Assembly: GCF_001886735.1 (NCBI RefSeq)
Contig: NZ_CP018077.1
Span: 62,001 to 126,000 of the forward strand
Origin: Sulfitobacter alexandrii
GTDB lineage: Bacteria > Pseudomonadota > Alphaproteobacteria > Rhodobacterales > Rhodobacteraceae
Direction: 5' to 3'
DNA length: 64,000 bases
Part shown: one piece after another, positions 35,335 to 44,380 of the stretch
Position numbering within the stretch: the first letter of the stretch is position 1
Layout: every line of letters starts with the position of its first letter
Translations under genes and position numbers: made by a program
Notes under the pieces: generated by a model
Seen by the model: only the letters and a program-made list of their open reading frames with translations
Databases searched by the model: none
What the model was told of the DNA's origin: nothing

Positions 35335-36555
35335 ATGTCTCTGAACAGAAGAGAATTGCTTGGCGGTGCCGCCGCCCTGACCACGGCGGGCCTGCTGCCA
35401 CGGGTGGCGCTGGCCGCCGACACGATCCGGCTGGGGTCCATCCTCGACCAGTCCGGCCCCTTTGACGCCTACGGCAAGCCGATGGCGATGGCGACGCAGC
35501 TTGCCGTGGCCGAGATCAACGAGGCCGGTGGCCTTCTGGGCCGCGAGGTCGAGGTGGTGGCCTATGACACCCAATCCGACATGGCGCTTTATTCGCAGTA
35601 CGCGCAGCAACTGACCCGGCAGGACAGGGTCGACGTGGTGCACGGCGGCATCCTCTCCGCCTCGCGCGAGGCGATCCGCCAGACCATGCGCAAGACCGGC
35701 ACGCTGTATTTCTACAACGTGCTTTACGAGGGCGGTGTCTGCGACCGCAATATCTTCATCAACGGGGTGACACCGGCACAGCAGGTCGAGGCGCTGGTGC
35801 CCTACGCGATGAACAACTCGGGCAAGAAGGTCTATATCCTCGCGGCGGATTACAATTACGGCCAGATCACCGCCCGCTGGATCGAGAAATTCGTGCGCGA
35901 CAACGGTGGCGAAGTGGTGGGCACCGATTTCTTTCCGCTGGACGTGAGCGATTTCGGATCGACCATCGCCAAGGTTCAGACAGCCGCGCCCGACCTCGTC
36001 ATCGCGCCGCTGGTGGGCGGGCCGCACCTGTCGTTCTTCCGCCAGTGGGCCGCGGCAGGCATGAAGGACAAGATCGCGCTGGCCTCCACGACGCTGGGGG
36101 TGGGCAACGAGCACAAGGTGCTGACCCCGGAAGAAGGCAACGGGATCATGTGTGCCTACAACTACAGCCAGGAACTGGACACGCCCGAGAACCGGGAATT
36201 CATGGCGCGGTGGGCGGCGATGTTCGACGGGGACCAGTCGATGCACGAGATCGCGGTGTCGCATTACCATGGCCTGCATACATGGGCGGAAGGCGTGCGC
36301 AAGGCCGACAGCATAGAGCGCGAGGCCGTGATCGAGGCGCTGGAGACGGGGGTTTCGATCACCGGGCCGGGCGGCAAGGTGACGGTCGATCCGCAGACCC
36401 ACCATGCCATTCTGGATGTGCACCTGATGGAGATGCGCGACCAGAAGATGGCGGTCATCGAAACCTTGCCGCAGCGCGCGCCGATCGACACGCAGGCGGT
36501 CTGCGACCTGGGCGCGAACCCCGACGACAACACGCAGTACGAGATCGAGATCTGA
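35335..36555 (+). CDS. Urea/short-chain amide ABC transporter substrate-binding protein
   Basis: Periplasmic receptor of 406 residues (Peripla_BP_5; UrtA/FmdD group). The N-terminus MSLNRRELLGGAAALTTAGL carries a twin-Arg-like signal ending ALA. The mature protein starts DTIRLGSILDQSGPFDAYGK, and DVVHGGILSASREAIR, TGTLYFYNVLYEGGVCDRN and the TTLGVGNEHK segment fit the urea/amide branch. A good GGAGGA site precedes the ATG. It delivers ligand to the permeases encoded directly downstream. It resembles the cytoplasmic sensor at 32418 in fold, so the two probably see the same or related ligands. Confidence 0.86.
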   Translation: MSLNRRELLGGAAALTTAGLLPRVALAADTIRLGSILDQSGPFDAYGKPMAMATQLAVAEINEAGGLLGREVEVVAYDTQSDMALYSQYAQQLTRQDRVDVVHGGILSASREAIRQTMRKTGTLYFYNVLYEGGVCDRNIFINGVTPAQQVEALVPYAMNNSGKKVYILAADYNYGQITARWIEKFVRDNGGEVVGTDFFPLDVSDFGSTIAKVQTAAPDLVIAPLVGGPHLSFFRQWAAAGMKDKIALASTTLGVGNEHKVLTPEEGNGIMCAYNYSQELDTPENREFMARWAAMFDGDQSMHEIAVSHYHGLHTWAEGVRKADSIEREAVIEALETGVSITGPGGKVTVDPQTHHAILDVHLMEMRDQKMAVIETLPQRAPIDTQAVCDLGANPDDNTQYEIEI

Positions 36556-36619
36556 TCCGTCCCTCCCACGGGCCGGGGCGGTCGAGGCTGCCCCGGTCCC
36601 CCAATTCCAGGCGGGCATC

Positions 36620-37486
36620 ATGGACCTGAGTTTCGTTATCCTTGTCGAGATCCTCTACGCGGTGGCATCGCTGGTGCTGATCAGCGCGGGCCTTGCGGTC
36701 GTGTTCGGCATGATGAAGGTCATCAATCTCGCGCACGGGGAATTCATGATGATGGGCGGCTACGTGACCATCACCGCCGTTGGGCTGGGCGTGAACGTGT
36801 TTGTCGCCATGCTGGTGATCGCACCGCTGATCGTGGGGCTGATCGGTCTGGTGGTCGAACGGCTGGTCATCCGGCACCTGTACGGGCGGCTGGTGGACAC
36901 GATGCTGGCGACATGGGGTCTGAGCCTCGTGTTCATCGGACTGGCGACGATGATCTTCGGCAATACGACGACCGGCATTTCCACACCGATCCCCGGCTTC
37001 GCGGTCGGGGCCTACCAGATCAACGGCTACAATTTCTTCATCATCGTTGTCTCGGTGCTGCTGGTTGCCGGCATGTACGCGGTGCTGCGCGGCACGCGCG
37101 GGGGGCTGATCGCGCGGGGCACGATGCAGCGGGCCGACATGGCCGCCGCACTGGGCTACAGCCCCGACCGCATCTACATGGCCACGTTCTTTTGCGGCTC
37201 GGCGTTGTCGGGGCTGGCGGGCGCGGTGCTGGCGCCGCTGGTGGGGCTGGTGCCGACTTCGGGCGGGGCCTACATCGCCAAGGCGTTCATCACGGTGATC
37301 GCGGGCGGTCCGGCGCTGATCGCGGGGCTTGTCAGCTCCGCCGCGAGCTTTGGCGTCGTCAGCCAGATCTTTACCTTCGCCATGTCACCGGTGATCGGCG
37401 AAGTCGCGCTGCTGGTCGCGGCGGTGATCCTGCTGCGGGCCATGCCGCAGGGCATCACCGCCCGGCTGTTCAGGGGGAAGCTGTGA
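36620..37486 (+). CDS. Branched-chain/urea-type ABC permease (LivH/UrtB-like)
   Basis: Inner-membrane permease of 288 residues with about eight hydrophobic segments. The opening LVEILYAVASLVLISAGLAV and VFGMMKVINLAHGEFMMMGG is the LivH/UrtB signature. Later come VVERLVIRHLYGRLVDTMLA, LATWGLSLV and the cytoplasmic loop RADMAAALGYSPDRIYMATF. The stop shares a base with the next start. It pairs with the LivM-like permease. Confidence 0.88.
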   Translation: MDLSFVILVEILYAVASLVLISAGLAVVFGMMKVINLAHGEFMMMGGYVTITAVGLGVNVFVAMLVIAPLIVGLIGLVVERLVIRHLYGRLVDTMLATWGLSLVFIGLATMIFGNTTTGISTPIPGFAVGAYQINGYNFFIIVVSVLLVAGMYAVLRGTRGGLIARGTMQRADMAAALGYSPDRIYMATFFCGSALSGLAGAVLAPLVGLVPTSGGAYIAKAFITVIAGGPALIAGLVSSAASFGVVSQIFTFAMSPVIGEVALLVAAVILLRAMPQGITARLFRGKL

Positions 37487-38511
37487 TGACGCGGACGGTT
37501 GCGCGCGAAGTCCTGCTGACGCTTGTGGTCTCGGCCCTGCTGATCTGGATCCTGCCGATGCTGATCGGCACCTATACGCTGACGGTGCTGGTGATCTACG
37601 GGATGCTGGGCCTCAGCCTCGGGCTGATCTGGGGCTTCGGCGGGATCCTGTGTTTCGGGCAGGCGGCGTTCTTTGGCCTCGGCGCCTATACCTACGCCAT
37701 CGCGGCGATCAACATCGGGGAAAGCACCCTGCCGATGCTGCTGGCCGTCGCGGTGCCCGCCGTCTTTGCCGCGCTGCTGGGTGCGATGATGTTCTACGGG
37801 CGGCTGGGGGATGTCTATCTTGGCGTGATCACGCTGGTGGTGACGCTGATCCTGTTCAAGTTCGTCAATTCCACCGCCGGGCCGCAATACGCGATCGGAA
37901 ACGCCCGGCTGGGTGGGTTCAACGGCATCCCCGGTTTCCAGACCCTGAATGTTCCGGGCGATCCGGGGGCGTACATCTGGGGCGATCCCTATTTCTACGT
38001 CTGCGCCGTGGCGCTGGTGATCGTGTTCCTGCTGGTCACGTGGCTGTTGCGGTCGTCCTTTGGGCGGGTGGCCGTCGGTATTCGCGAGAACGAGACCCGG
38101 ATGGGGCTGATGGGCTACGACGTGGCGGCGCGCAAGACGGTGCTCTTCGCCATCGGTGCTGCCATCGCGGGGCTGGCGGGGGCGCTGTTCGCCAACTGGG
38201 CCGAGATCGTCACGCCGAACCTGTTTTCGCTGGGGCAGTCGGCCGAGATCATCATCTGGTGCATCGTCGGCGGGCTGGGCACCCGGATCGGGCCGATCCT
38301 TGGGGCGGCGGGGCTTGCCTATCTCAAGTTCCTGCTGGGCCAGCAGAGCCTGATCGACAACACGCTGATCACCGGGCTGATCCTTGTGCTTTTCGTGCTG
38401 TTCCTGCCACGTGGACTGGCGCCCGCCGTGGCGGCGCTGATCCGTGCCGTTTTTGGCCGCGCAGGGCGCAAGCCGGATCTCCGCCGGATGCGGAGGGTGC
38501 GGCATGGCTGA
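37486..38511 (+). CDS. Branched-chain/urea-type ABC permease (LivM/UrtC-like)
   Basis: Second permease, 341 residues, starting at the ATG that overlaps the LivH-like stop. The longer open frame upstream is only an overlap with that gene. Landmarks are GMLGLSLGLIWGFGGILCFG and QAAFFGLGAYTYAIAAIN near residue 60, RVAVGIRENETRMGLMGYDV near 200 and the C-terminal WCIVGGLGTRIGPILGAAGL. About nine to ten membrane segments. The C-terminal tail is Arg-rich. Its end overlaps the next gene by eight bases. Confidence 0.88.
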   Translation: MTRTVAREVLLTLVVSALLIWILPMLIGTYTLTVLVIYGMLGLSLGLIWGFGGILCFGQAAFFGLGAYTYAIAAINIGESTLPMLLAVAVPAVFAALLGAMMFYGRLGDVYLGVITLVVTLILFKFVNSTAGPQYAIGNARLGGFNGIPGFQTLNVPGDPGAYIWGDPYFYVCAVALVIVFLLVTWLLRSSFGRVAVGIRENETRMGLMGYDVAARKTVLFAIGAAIAGLAGALFANWAEIVTPNLFSLGQSAEIIIWCIVGGLGTRIGPILGAAGLAYLKFLLGQQSLIDNTLITGLILVLFVLFLPRGLAPAVAALIRAVFGRAGRKPDLRRMRRVRHG

Positions 38512-39220
38512 GACGGTGCTGGAAACCCATGGGCTGACCATGCGGTTCGGCGGGGTGACCGCAAGCGACAACGTGGACTTCAAGCTGAAATCCCGCGAAC
38601 TGCGCTGCCTGATCGGGCCGAACGGGGCGGGCAAGTCGACCTTCTTCAAATGCGTGACAGGGTTGCTGACCCCGACGGAGGGCCATGTCTTCATGCGCGG
38701 GCAGGAGGTGACGGGGTGGCAGCCGCACCAGATCGCGGCGCTGGGAGTCGGGATCAAGACCCAGACGCCCAATGTGCTGGACGCGCTGAGTGTGCACGAG
38801 AACATCTGGCTGGCCGCAAGACGGTTTCATCCGGTGGCGGAGGCGCGCGCGCGCACCGACGAGATGATTGCGCGGCTGGCGCTGGGAAACATCGCCCGCA
38901 CCCCGCTTGGGGAGCTGGCCCACGGTGAACGGCAGCGGGTGGAACTGGGGCTGGTCGCGGTCGCAGACCCTTGGCTGGTGCTGCTCGACGAACCCGCGGC
39001 GGGGATGAGCGCGCAGGATGTGGAACGGATGACCGCGATCATCCACGACCTGACCCGGACGGCGGCGGTGGTGATCGTCGAGCACGACATGCAGTTCATC
39101 CGCGCCATCGCGGACCGGGTGACGGTGTTTCATCAAGGCGCGGTCCTCATGGAGGACCACGTGGACCGCGTGATGTCCGATGCCCGGGTGCGGGCTGTCT
39201 ACCTCGGGAAGAAAAGCTGA
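38504..39220 (+). CDS. Branched-chain/urea-type ABC ATPase (LivG/UrtD-like)
   Basis: ATPase of 238 residues. Walker A is GPNGAGKST near residue 37, the Q-loop KTQTPNVLDALSVHEN near 85, the signature LAHGERQRVELGLVAVADP near 140 (LAHGE is the UrtD/LivG variant) and Walker B LVLLDEPAAGMSAQDVERM near 160, with the His switch VIVEHDMQFIR. It starts at ATG 38504 inside the end of the permease gene. The stop shares a base with the start of the ATPase-amidase fusion. Confidence 0.87.
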   Translation: MAETVLETHGLTMRFGGVTASDNVDFKLKSRELRCLIGPNGAGKSTFFKCVTGLLTPTEGHVFMRGQEVTGWQPHQIAALGVGIKTQTPNVLDALSVHENIWLAARRFHPVAEARARTDEMIARLALGNIARTPLGELAHGERQRVELGLVAVADPWLVLLDEPAAGMSAQDVERMTAIIHDLTRTAAVVIVEHDMQFIRAIADRVTVFHQGAVLMEDHVDRVMSDARVRAVYLGKKS

Positions 39221-41601
39221 TGGATCAGGACGAAGAAGCGCTGCTGTCGGCCCATGGCCTTTCGGGCGGCTATGGCCGGGTGCCGATCCTGCATGGGATC
39301 GATCTGGATGTCGCGGCGAACGAGGTCGTCGGCGTGCTGGGGCACAACGGCATGGGCAAGACAACGCTGCTGAAGACGCTGATGGGGTTCCTGCCGCCGA
39401 CCGCCGGGCGGGTCCGGTTCGGCCAGACCGACATCACCCGCCTGCCGCCCAACGAACGCGGGCGGCTGGGGCTGGGCTATGTCCCGCAGGGGCGGGGCAT
39501 CTTTCCGCAGTTGTCGGTGCGCGACAACCTGCGCTTTGCCTGGCATGACTACGGCGCCGGCACCGAAGCGGAGGTGATGGAAAGCGTGCTGGCCGATTTC
39601 CCGCGCCTGACCCGGTTGCTGGACCGCGACGGCGGGGCGCTGTCGGGGGGCGAACAGCAGCTTCTGTCGCTGGCGCGCTGCCTGATGGGCGACCCGGCGT
39701 TCCTGCTGCTCGACGAGCCGACGGAGGGCATCCAGCCGTCGATCATCGAGGAGATGGCCGAGACGTTGCTGAGCCTGCGGGACAAGCGCGGTCTGTCGAT
39801 CCTGCTCGTGGAACAGAACTTCGACTTCATCTCGGATCTGTCGGACCGGGTGTTGGTGCTGGAGCGGGGCCGGATCACCGGCACCCTGAGCCGGGCCGAT
39901 TTGTCGGACAGGACGAAGGTGGACAGCTTTCTTGGCTTCGGCGCCGCACGCGCCACGCGCGGCGGTCCCGGCACCACACCCGGCCCCGCGCGGCGCGCGG
40001 GCCAGCCCGATGTGCCGCCGCCCCCAGATATGCGCCAGCCGCGCGCCGCGCCCGAGCTCCCCTCAACATTTGCATCAACGGTGACTTCAATGACCATCAG
40101 ACGCCCCACCCTCGCCCAGATGCGCAGCATGGCCGACCGCTTTGGCATGTCGCTGTCGGACGCGGACCTGCAGGAATACACCGAGATCATCGAGCCCTAC
40201 ATGCAGGCCTATGATCGGCTGGACGCCATGCCCGACAACCTGCCGGAGGTCCGGTATCCGCGCAGTCCGGGGCATTTCCCGTCGCCTTCCGAGAACCCGA
40301 TGAACGCATGGTACGTCAAGACGGAGGTGCGCGGGGCGCCGGACGGACGGTTGCGCGGCAAGCGGATCGCGCTGAAGGACACGATCTGCCTCGCCGGGGT
40401 GCCGATGATGAACGGCTCGTCCATCATGGAAGGCTACACGCCCGAGATCGACGCCACCATTGTCACCCGGATGCTGGACGAGGGCGCAGTGATCGCCGGC
40501 AAGGCGCATTGCGAGAACTTCTGCCTGTCGGGCGGATCGCACACCAACGCCAAGGGGCCTGTGCACAACCCGTGGAAGCGCGGCTACATGGCCGGCGGAT
40601 CATCGTCGGGCTCGGCGGCGCTGGTGGCAGCGGGCGAGGTGGACATGGCCATCGCCGGGGACCAGGGCGGGTCGATCCGTATCCCGTCATCGAACTGCGG
40701 CTGCTACGGGATGAAACCCACCCACGGACTGGTGCCCTATACCGGCGCGATGGGGGTCGAACAGACCATCGACCACCTTGGCCCGGTCACGAACACGGTG
40801 GCCGACAACGCGCTGCTGCTCGAAGTGCTGGCGGGCGAAGACGGTCTGGACCCGCGCCAGTACAAGCCGAAGGTCTTCAGCTATACCGAGGCGCTGGGGC
40901 GCGGGGCGCAGGGCATGCGCATCGGCATCCTGAAGGAAGGCTTCGGGCACCCCAACTCGGAAACGGATGTAGACCAGAAGGTGTTGCAGGCGGCGGAGCG
41001 GTTCCGCGATCTGGGCGCGCGGGTCGAAGAGGTGTCGGTGCCCGAGCATCATGTCGCGATGGACGCCTGGACCGCGATCACGCTGGAGGGGCTACAGGAC
41101 GGGATGATGTGGGGCAATTCGACAGGCACCAACTATCGCGGGCTGTTCCTGCCGTCGATGACGGACCACATGGCGCAGTGGCGCGGCCGGGCCGACGAGC
41201 TGAGCCATTCGCTGAAGACCTGCATGTTCGTGGGCGAACATTTCCAGCGCCAATACCGGGGGCGTTTCTACGGCAAGGCGCAGAACATCATGCGGCGCTG
41301 CAACGACCGCTATCTTGCCGCATTGAAGCAGTACGACCTGCTGCTGATGCCGACCCTGCCGATCAAGCCGCAGCCGCACCCGCCCGCCGACAGTTCGCTG
41401 AGCTTGTATGTTCAGCGGGCGTTTGAGATGGTGGCGAATACCGCGCCGTTCAACGGTGGCCTTCCGGCGATGAGCCTGCCCTGCGGCCTTGCCGAGGGGT
41501 TGCCCATCGGGATGATGCTGGTCGGACCGCACTACGGCGAGATGAAGATCTACCAGGCCGCCCATGCCTTTGAACAATCGGGCGACTGGCGCAGCATGTG
41601 A
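39220..41601 (+). CDS. Fusion of ABC ATPase (LivF/UrtE-like) and amidase
   Basis: One uninterrupted frame of 793 residues. Residues 1-245 are a complete LivF/UrtE ATPase: Walker A GHNGMGKTT near 40, signature LSGGEQQLLSLARCL near 141, Walker B FLLLDEPTEGIQP near 160, ending SFLGFGA. Residues 246-290 form a Pro/Ala/Gly/Arg-rich linker. Residues 291-793 are a complete signature amidase: catalytic Lys in ALKDTICLAG, cis-Ser in GGSSSGSAAL, nucleophile Ser in GDQGGSIRIPSS. An internal ATG (40090) where the amidase would normally begin lacks a visible ribosome site, favouring one polypeptide, though loss of a stop codon and internal initiation cannot be excluded. The amidase would act cytoplasmically on the imported amide as it leaves the transporter. 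Confidence 0.82.
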   Translation: MDQDEEALLSAHGLSGGYGRVPILHGIDLDVAANEVVGVLGHNGMGKTTLLKTLMGFLPPTAGRVRFGQTDITRLPPNERGRLGLGYVPQGRGIFPQLSVRDNLRFAWHDYGAGTEAEVMESVLADFPRLTRLLDRDGGALSGGEQQLLSLARCLMGDPAFLLLDEPTEGIQPSIIEEMAETLLSLRDKRGLSILLVEQNFDFISDLSDRVLVLERGRITGTLSRADLSDRTKVDSFLGFGAARATRGGPGTTPGPARRAGQPDVPPPPDMRQPRAAPELPSTFASTVTSMTIRRPTLAQMRSMADRFGMSLSDADLQEYTEIIEPYMQAYDRLDAMPDNLPEVRYPRSPGHFPSPSENPMNAWYVKTEVRGAPDGRLRGKRIALKDTICLAGVPMMNGSSIMEGYTPEIDATIVTRMLDEGAVIAGKAHCENFCLSGGSHTNAKGPVHNPWKRGYMAGGSSSGSAALVAAGEVDMAIAGDQGGSIRIPSSNCGCYGMKPTHGLVPYTGAMGVEQTIDHLGPVTNTVADNALLLEVLAGEDGLDPRQYKPKVFSYTEALGRGAQGMRIGILKEGFGHPNSETDVDQKVLQAAERFRDLGARVEEVSVPEHHVAMDAWTAITLEGLQDGMMWGNSTGTNYRGLFLPSMTDHMAQWRGRADELSHSLKTCMFVGEHFQRQYRGRFYGKAQNIMRRCNDRYLAALKQYDLLLMPTLPIKPQPHPPADSSLSLYVQRAFEMVANTAPFNGGLPAMSLPCGLAEGLPIGMMLVGPHYGEMKIYQAAHAFEQSGDWRSM

Positions 41602-41612
41602 GGAGATTTCGG

Positions 41613-43376
41613 ATGACAATCCTGAATGAAAGCATCGCCGGTCGCATCCAGAACTTCGGTCTGGAAGACGGCGTGGCGGAAACCGCCGCCGACCTCGCGC
41701 CGCAGGACGGCAAATCCTACGCGAAAGGGGGCGCGCACCCGCCGCTGGCCTTTGCCACGATCCCGCAGTTGCTGCGCGACGCGGTCGCCCGGTATGGCCC
41801 GCGCGACGCGCTGGTCTTTCCGGGATCACGGCTGAGCTATTACGATCTGGACCGGGCGGTGGATGCGCTGGCATCCGGTCTGCTGGCGATGGGGCTGACC
41901 AAGGGCGATCGGCTGGGCATCTGGTCACCCAACCGGCTGGAATGGGTGCTGACCCAGTTCGCCACGGCGCGGATCGGGGTGATCCTTGTGAACATCAACC
42001 CGGCCTATCGCCTGTCCGAGCTGGAGTACGCGCTGAACAAGGTCGGCTGCAAGGCGCTGGTGCTGGCGCGGTCCTTCAAGACGTCGAACTACGTCGAGAT
42101 GCTGCGCGCTCTCGCGCCCGAACTGGACAGCAGCGAGAAGGGCCGCCTGCGCGCCGCGCGCCTGCCGCAGTTGCGGCACGTGGTGGTGATGGGTGATGCG
42201 GCGGACGAAAAGGGAGTCTGGAGTTTCGGGGAGGTGTCGAACCTCGGCGGTCCCGCGCAACAGCTCCGCCTGCCCGAGATCGACCGTACGCTGCAGCCCG
42301 ACGAGGCGATCAACATCCAGTTCACGTCGGGCACGACGGGCCAGCCCAAGGGGGCGACGCTGTCGCATTACAACATTCTCAACAACGGGCGTTTCGTGAC
42401 CGACCGCATCCGGTTGACCGAGAACGACCGGCTGGCGATCCCGGTGCCGCTGTATCACTGCTTTGGCATGGTGATGGGCGTTTTGGGCGCGGTCAGCAAG
42501 GGCGCCGCGATGGTGTTTCCGGGCGAAGCCTTCGACCCCGACCAGACGCTCGATGCGCTGGCCGCCGAAAGCTGCACCGCGCTCTACGGCGTGCCGACCA
42601 TGTTCGTCGCGATGCTCCAGAAGCTGGACGAGGTGCCGCGCGACCTGTCGTCGCTGCGCACCGGCATCATGGCGGGTGCCCCCTGTCCGGTGGACGTGAT
42701 GAAGCGGGTGAACGACCGGATGAACATGAAGGAGGTCACGATCTGCTACGGCATGACCGAAACCTCGCCGGTCTCCTTTCAGAGCTTCGTGGACGACACC
42801 CTGCGCCAGCGGTGCGAGACGGTGGGCCGGGTCCATCCGCATCTCGAGGTCAAGATCGTCGACGAGGACGGCCAGATCGTACCGGCGGGGGTTCAGGGCG
42901 AACTGTGCACGCGCGGTTATTCCGTGATGAAGGGGTATTGGGACGACGACGCGCGCACCGCCGAGGCGATCCGCGACGGCTGGATGCACACGGGCGATCT
43001 GGCGGTGCTGGACGAGGAAGGTTTCTGTTCGATTACCGGGCGGGTGAAGGACATGATCATCCGCGGGGGTGAAAACATCTATCCGCGCGAGATCGAGGAG
43101 TTCCTGTACGGCCATCCGGACATCAGCGACGTGCAGGTCTTTGGCATCCCCGACGACAGGCTGGGCGAGGAGGTCTGCGCATGGGTGATCCCGAGGCGGA
43201 ACAGCGCGCTGACGCCCGAGGCGGTTGTGGCCCATTGCCAGGGCAATATCGCCCATTTCAAGGTGCCCCGTCACGTGCGGATCGTCGAGGAATTGCCGAT
43301 GACGATCACCGGCAAGCCGCAGAAGTTCGTCATGCGCGACCGCATGGTCGAGGAACTGGGCCAGCAGGGCGGGTAG
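41613..43376 (+). CDS. AMP-dependent acyl-CoA synthetase (FadD-like)
   Basis: Adenylate-forming ligase of 587 residues that joins a carboxylic acid to CoA with ATP. Motifs are the phosphate loop FTSGTTGQPKGATLSHYN, the adenine-binding CYGMTETSP, the hinge region GWMHTGDLAVLDEEGFCSIT and GRVKDMIIRGGENIYPREIE, and the C-terminal catalytic Lys in MTITGKPQKF. AGGAG precedes ATG 41613; a GTG 15 bases earlier is possible. It follows the fusion gene by 11 bases and would activate the acid released by the amidase. Substrate chain length is not evident. Confidence 0.87.
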   Translation: MTILNESIAGRIQNFGLEDGVAETAADLAPQDGKSYAKGGAHPPLAFATIPQLLRDAVARYGPRDALVFPGSRLSYYDLDRAVDALASGLLAMGLTKGDRLGIWSPNRLEWVLTQFATARIGVILVNINPAYRLSELEYALNKVGCKALVLARSFKTSNYVEMLRALAPELDSSEKGRLRAARLPQLRHVVVMGDAADEKGVWSFGEVSNLGGPAQQLRLPEIDRTLQPDEAINIQFTSGTTGQPKGATLSHYNILNNGRFVTDRIRLTENDRLAIPVPLYHCFGMVMGVLGAVSKGAAMVFPGEAFDPDQTLDALAAESCTALYGVPTMFVAMLQKLDEVPRDLSSLRTGIMAGAPCPVDVMKRVNDRMNMKEVTICYGMTETSPVSFQSFVDDTLRQRCETVGRVHPHLEVKIVDEDGQIVPAGVQGELCTRGYSVMKGYWDDDARTAEAIRDGWMHTGDLAVLDEEGFCSITGRVKDMIIRGGENIYPREIEEFLYGHPDISDVQVFGIPDDRLGEEVCAWVIPRRNSALTPEAVVAHCQGNIAHFKVPRHVRIVEELPMTITGKPQKFVMRDRMVEELGQQGG

Positions 43377-43388
43377 GCCTGCGCCGGC

Positions 43389-44282
43389 TCAGGGGCCGGG
43401 CGGTTTGGCGGGGCGGTGTTCGCGCCAGATGATGAACAGCCCGCTGCAGATGATGACGCCCGCGCCGATGAAGGCGGGCGCATCCGGCACCTCGCGCCAG
43501 ATCAGCCAGCCAAAGGCGGTGGCCCAGACGATGCCGGTGTAATCCAGCGGTGCGACGATCCCGGCCGGGGCGAGGCGGAACGCCTGTGTCATCATCGTCA
43601 TGCCCGCGGTGCCGAACAGCGCGATGGCGACGAAGAGCCACAGGTTCTCGGGGCGGACCGGGGTCCAGAAGAACGGCACGATCAGCGCGCTCAGCACGGC
43701 GCTGGTGCCCGTGAGGTAAAGCAGCATGGTCCAGACGCTTTCGCGGCTGTCGACCCAGCGTGCGCTGAGCATCAGCAGGGCGTAGATCAGCGCGGTCAGC
43801 ACCGGCAGCAGCGATACCGGCTGAAACGCCGCGGTGCCGGGACGGATCACGATCAGCACGCCGACGAAACCGGCGATGACCGCCAGCCAGCGCCGCCTGC
43901 CCACGACCTCGCCCAGAAACAGCGCGGACAGGGCGGTGATGAACAGCGGGGCAACGAAGATCAGCGCCGTCGCCTCGGCCAGTTCGAGGTATCGGAAGCT
44001 GGTGAAGAAGAGGATCGTGGCGGCGATCCACAGAACCCCACGTACAAGGTGCGCCGCGGGCCGGTGCGAGCGCAACGCGCCGGTGCCGCCGATCGCGAGG
44101 ACCAGTGCCAGCGCGAAAGGCAGGGCGATCACGTTGCGCATGAACAGGATCTGCAGGGGCGCGTGGTCTTCGACCAGCAATTTCGCCAGCGCGTCGTTCG
44201 CGCTGAGGCTGGCGACACCGGCGCACATCAAGGCGATTCCCGAAGTTGTCCGTTCAGGTTGTTCCGTGGCGGTGTTTGTCAT
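43389..44282 (-). CDS. DMT-superfamily transporter (EamA domains)
   Basis: Membrane protein of 297 residues with ten hydrophobic segments in two EamA repeats (about residues 10-145 and 160-290). Typical pieces are SLSANDALAKLLVEDHAPLQ, the EATALIFVAPLFITALSALF segment and PAGIVAPLDYTGIVWATAFG in the second half. Such proteins usually export amino acids or metabolites; the ligand is unknown. It converges with the acyl-CoA synthetase gene and diverges from a LysR gene across 98 bases, so that regulator may control it. Confidence 0.85.
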   Translation of the reverse strand: MTNTATEQPERTTSGIALMCAGVASLSANDALAKLLVEDHAPLQILFMRNVIALPFALALVLAIGGTGALRSHRPAAHLVRGVLWIAATILFFTSFRYLELAEATALIFVAPLFITALSALFLGEVVGRRRWLAVIAGFVGVLIVIRPGTAAFQPVSLLPVLTALIYALLMLSARWVDSRESVWTMLLYLTGTSAVLSALIVPFFWTPVRPENLWLFVAIALFGTAGMTMMTQAFRLAPAGIVAPLDYTGIVWATAFGWLIWREVPDAPAFIGAGVIICSGLFIIWREHRPAKPPGP

Positions 44283-44380
44283 GCCTGTTCCCTTCCTGCG
44301 GGCAGGGTAGGGGCGGCCCGTGACAATGGGAAATATATTGTTCAGTCTGCATTGATACGGAACGCATATCGGACTTCGGC

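Noticed and set aside
33726..35441. Minus-strand frame of 571 codons opposite the flotillin-like gene
   Set aside because: Mirror of a coiled-coil coding sequence; Leu/Gly/Arg-rich with no domain. The flotillin reading has real family motifs despite the frameshift.
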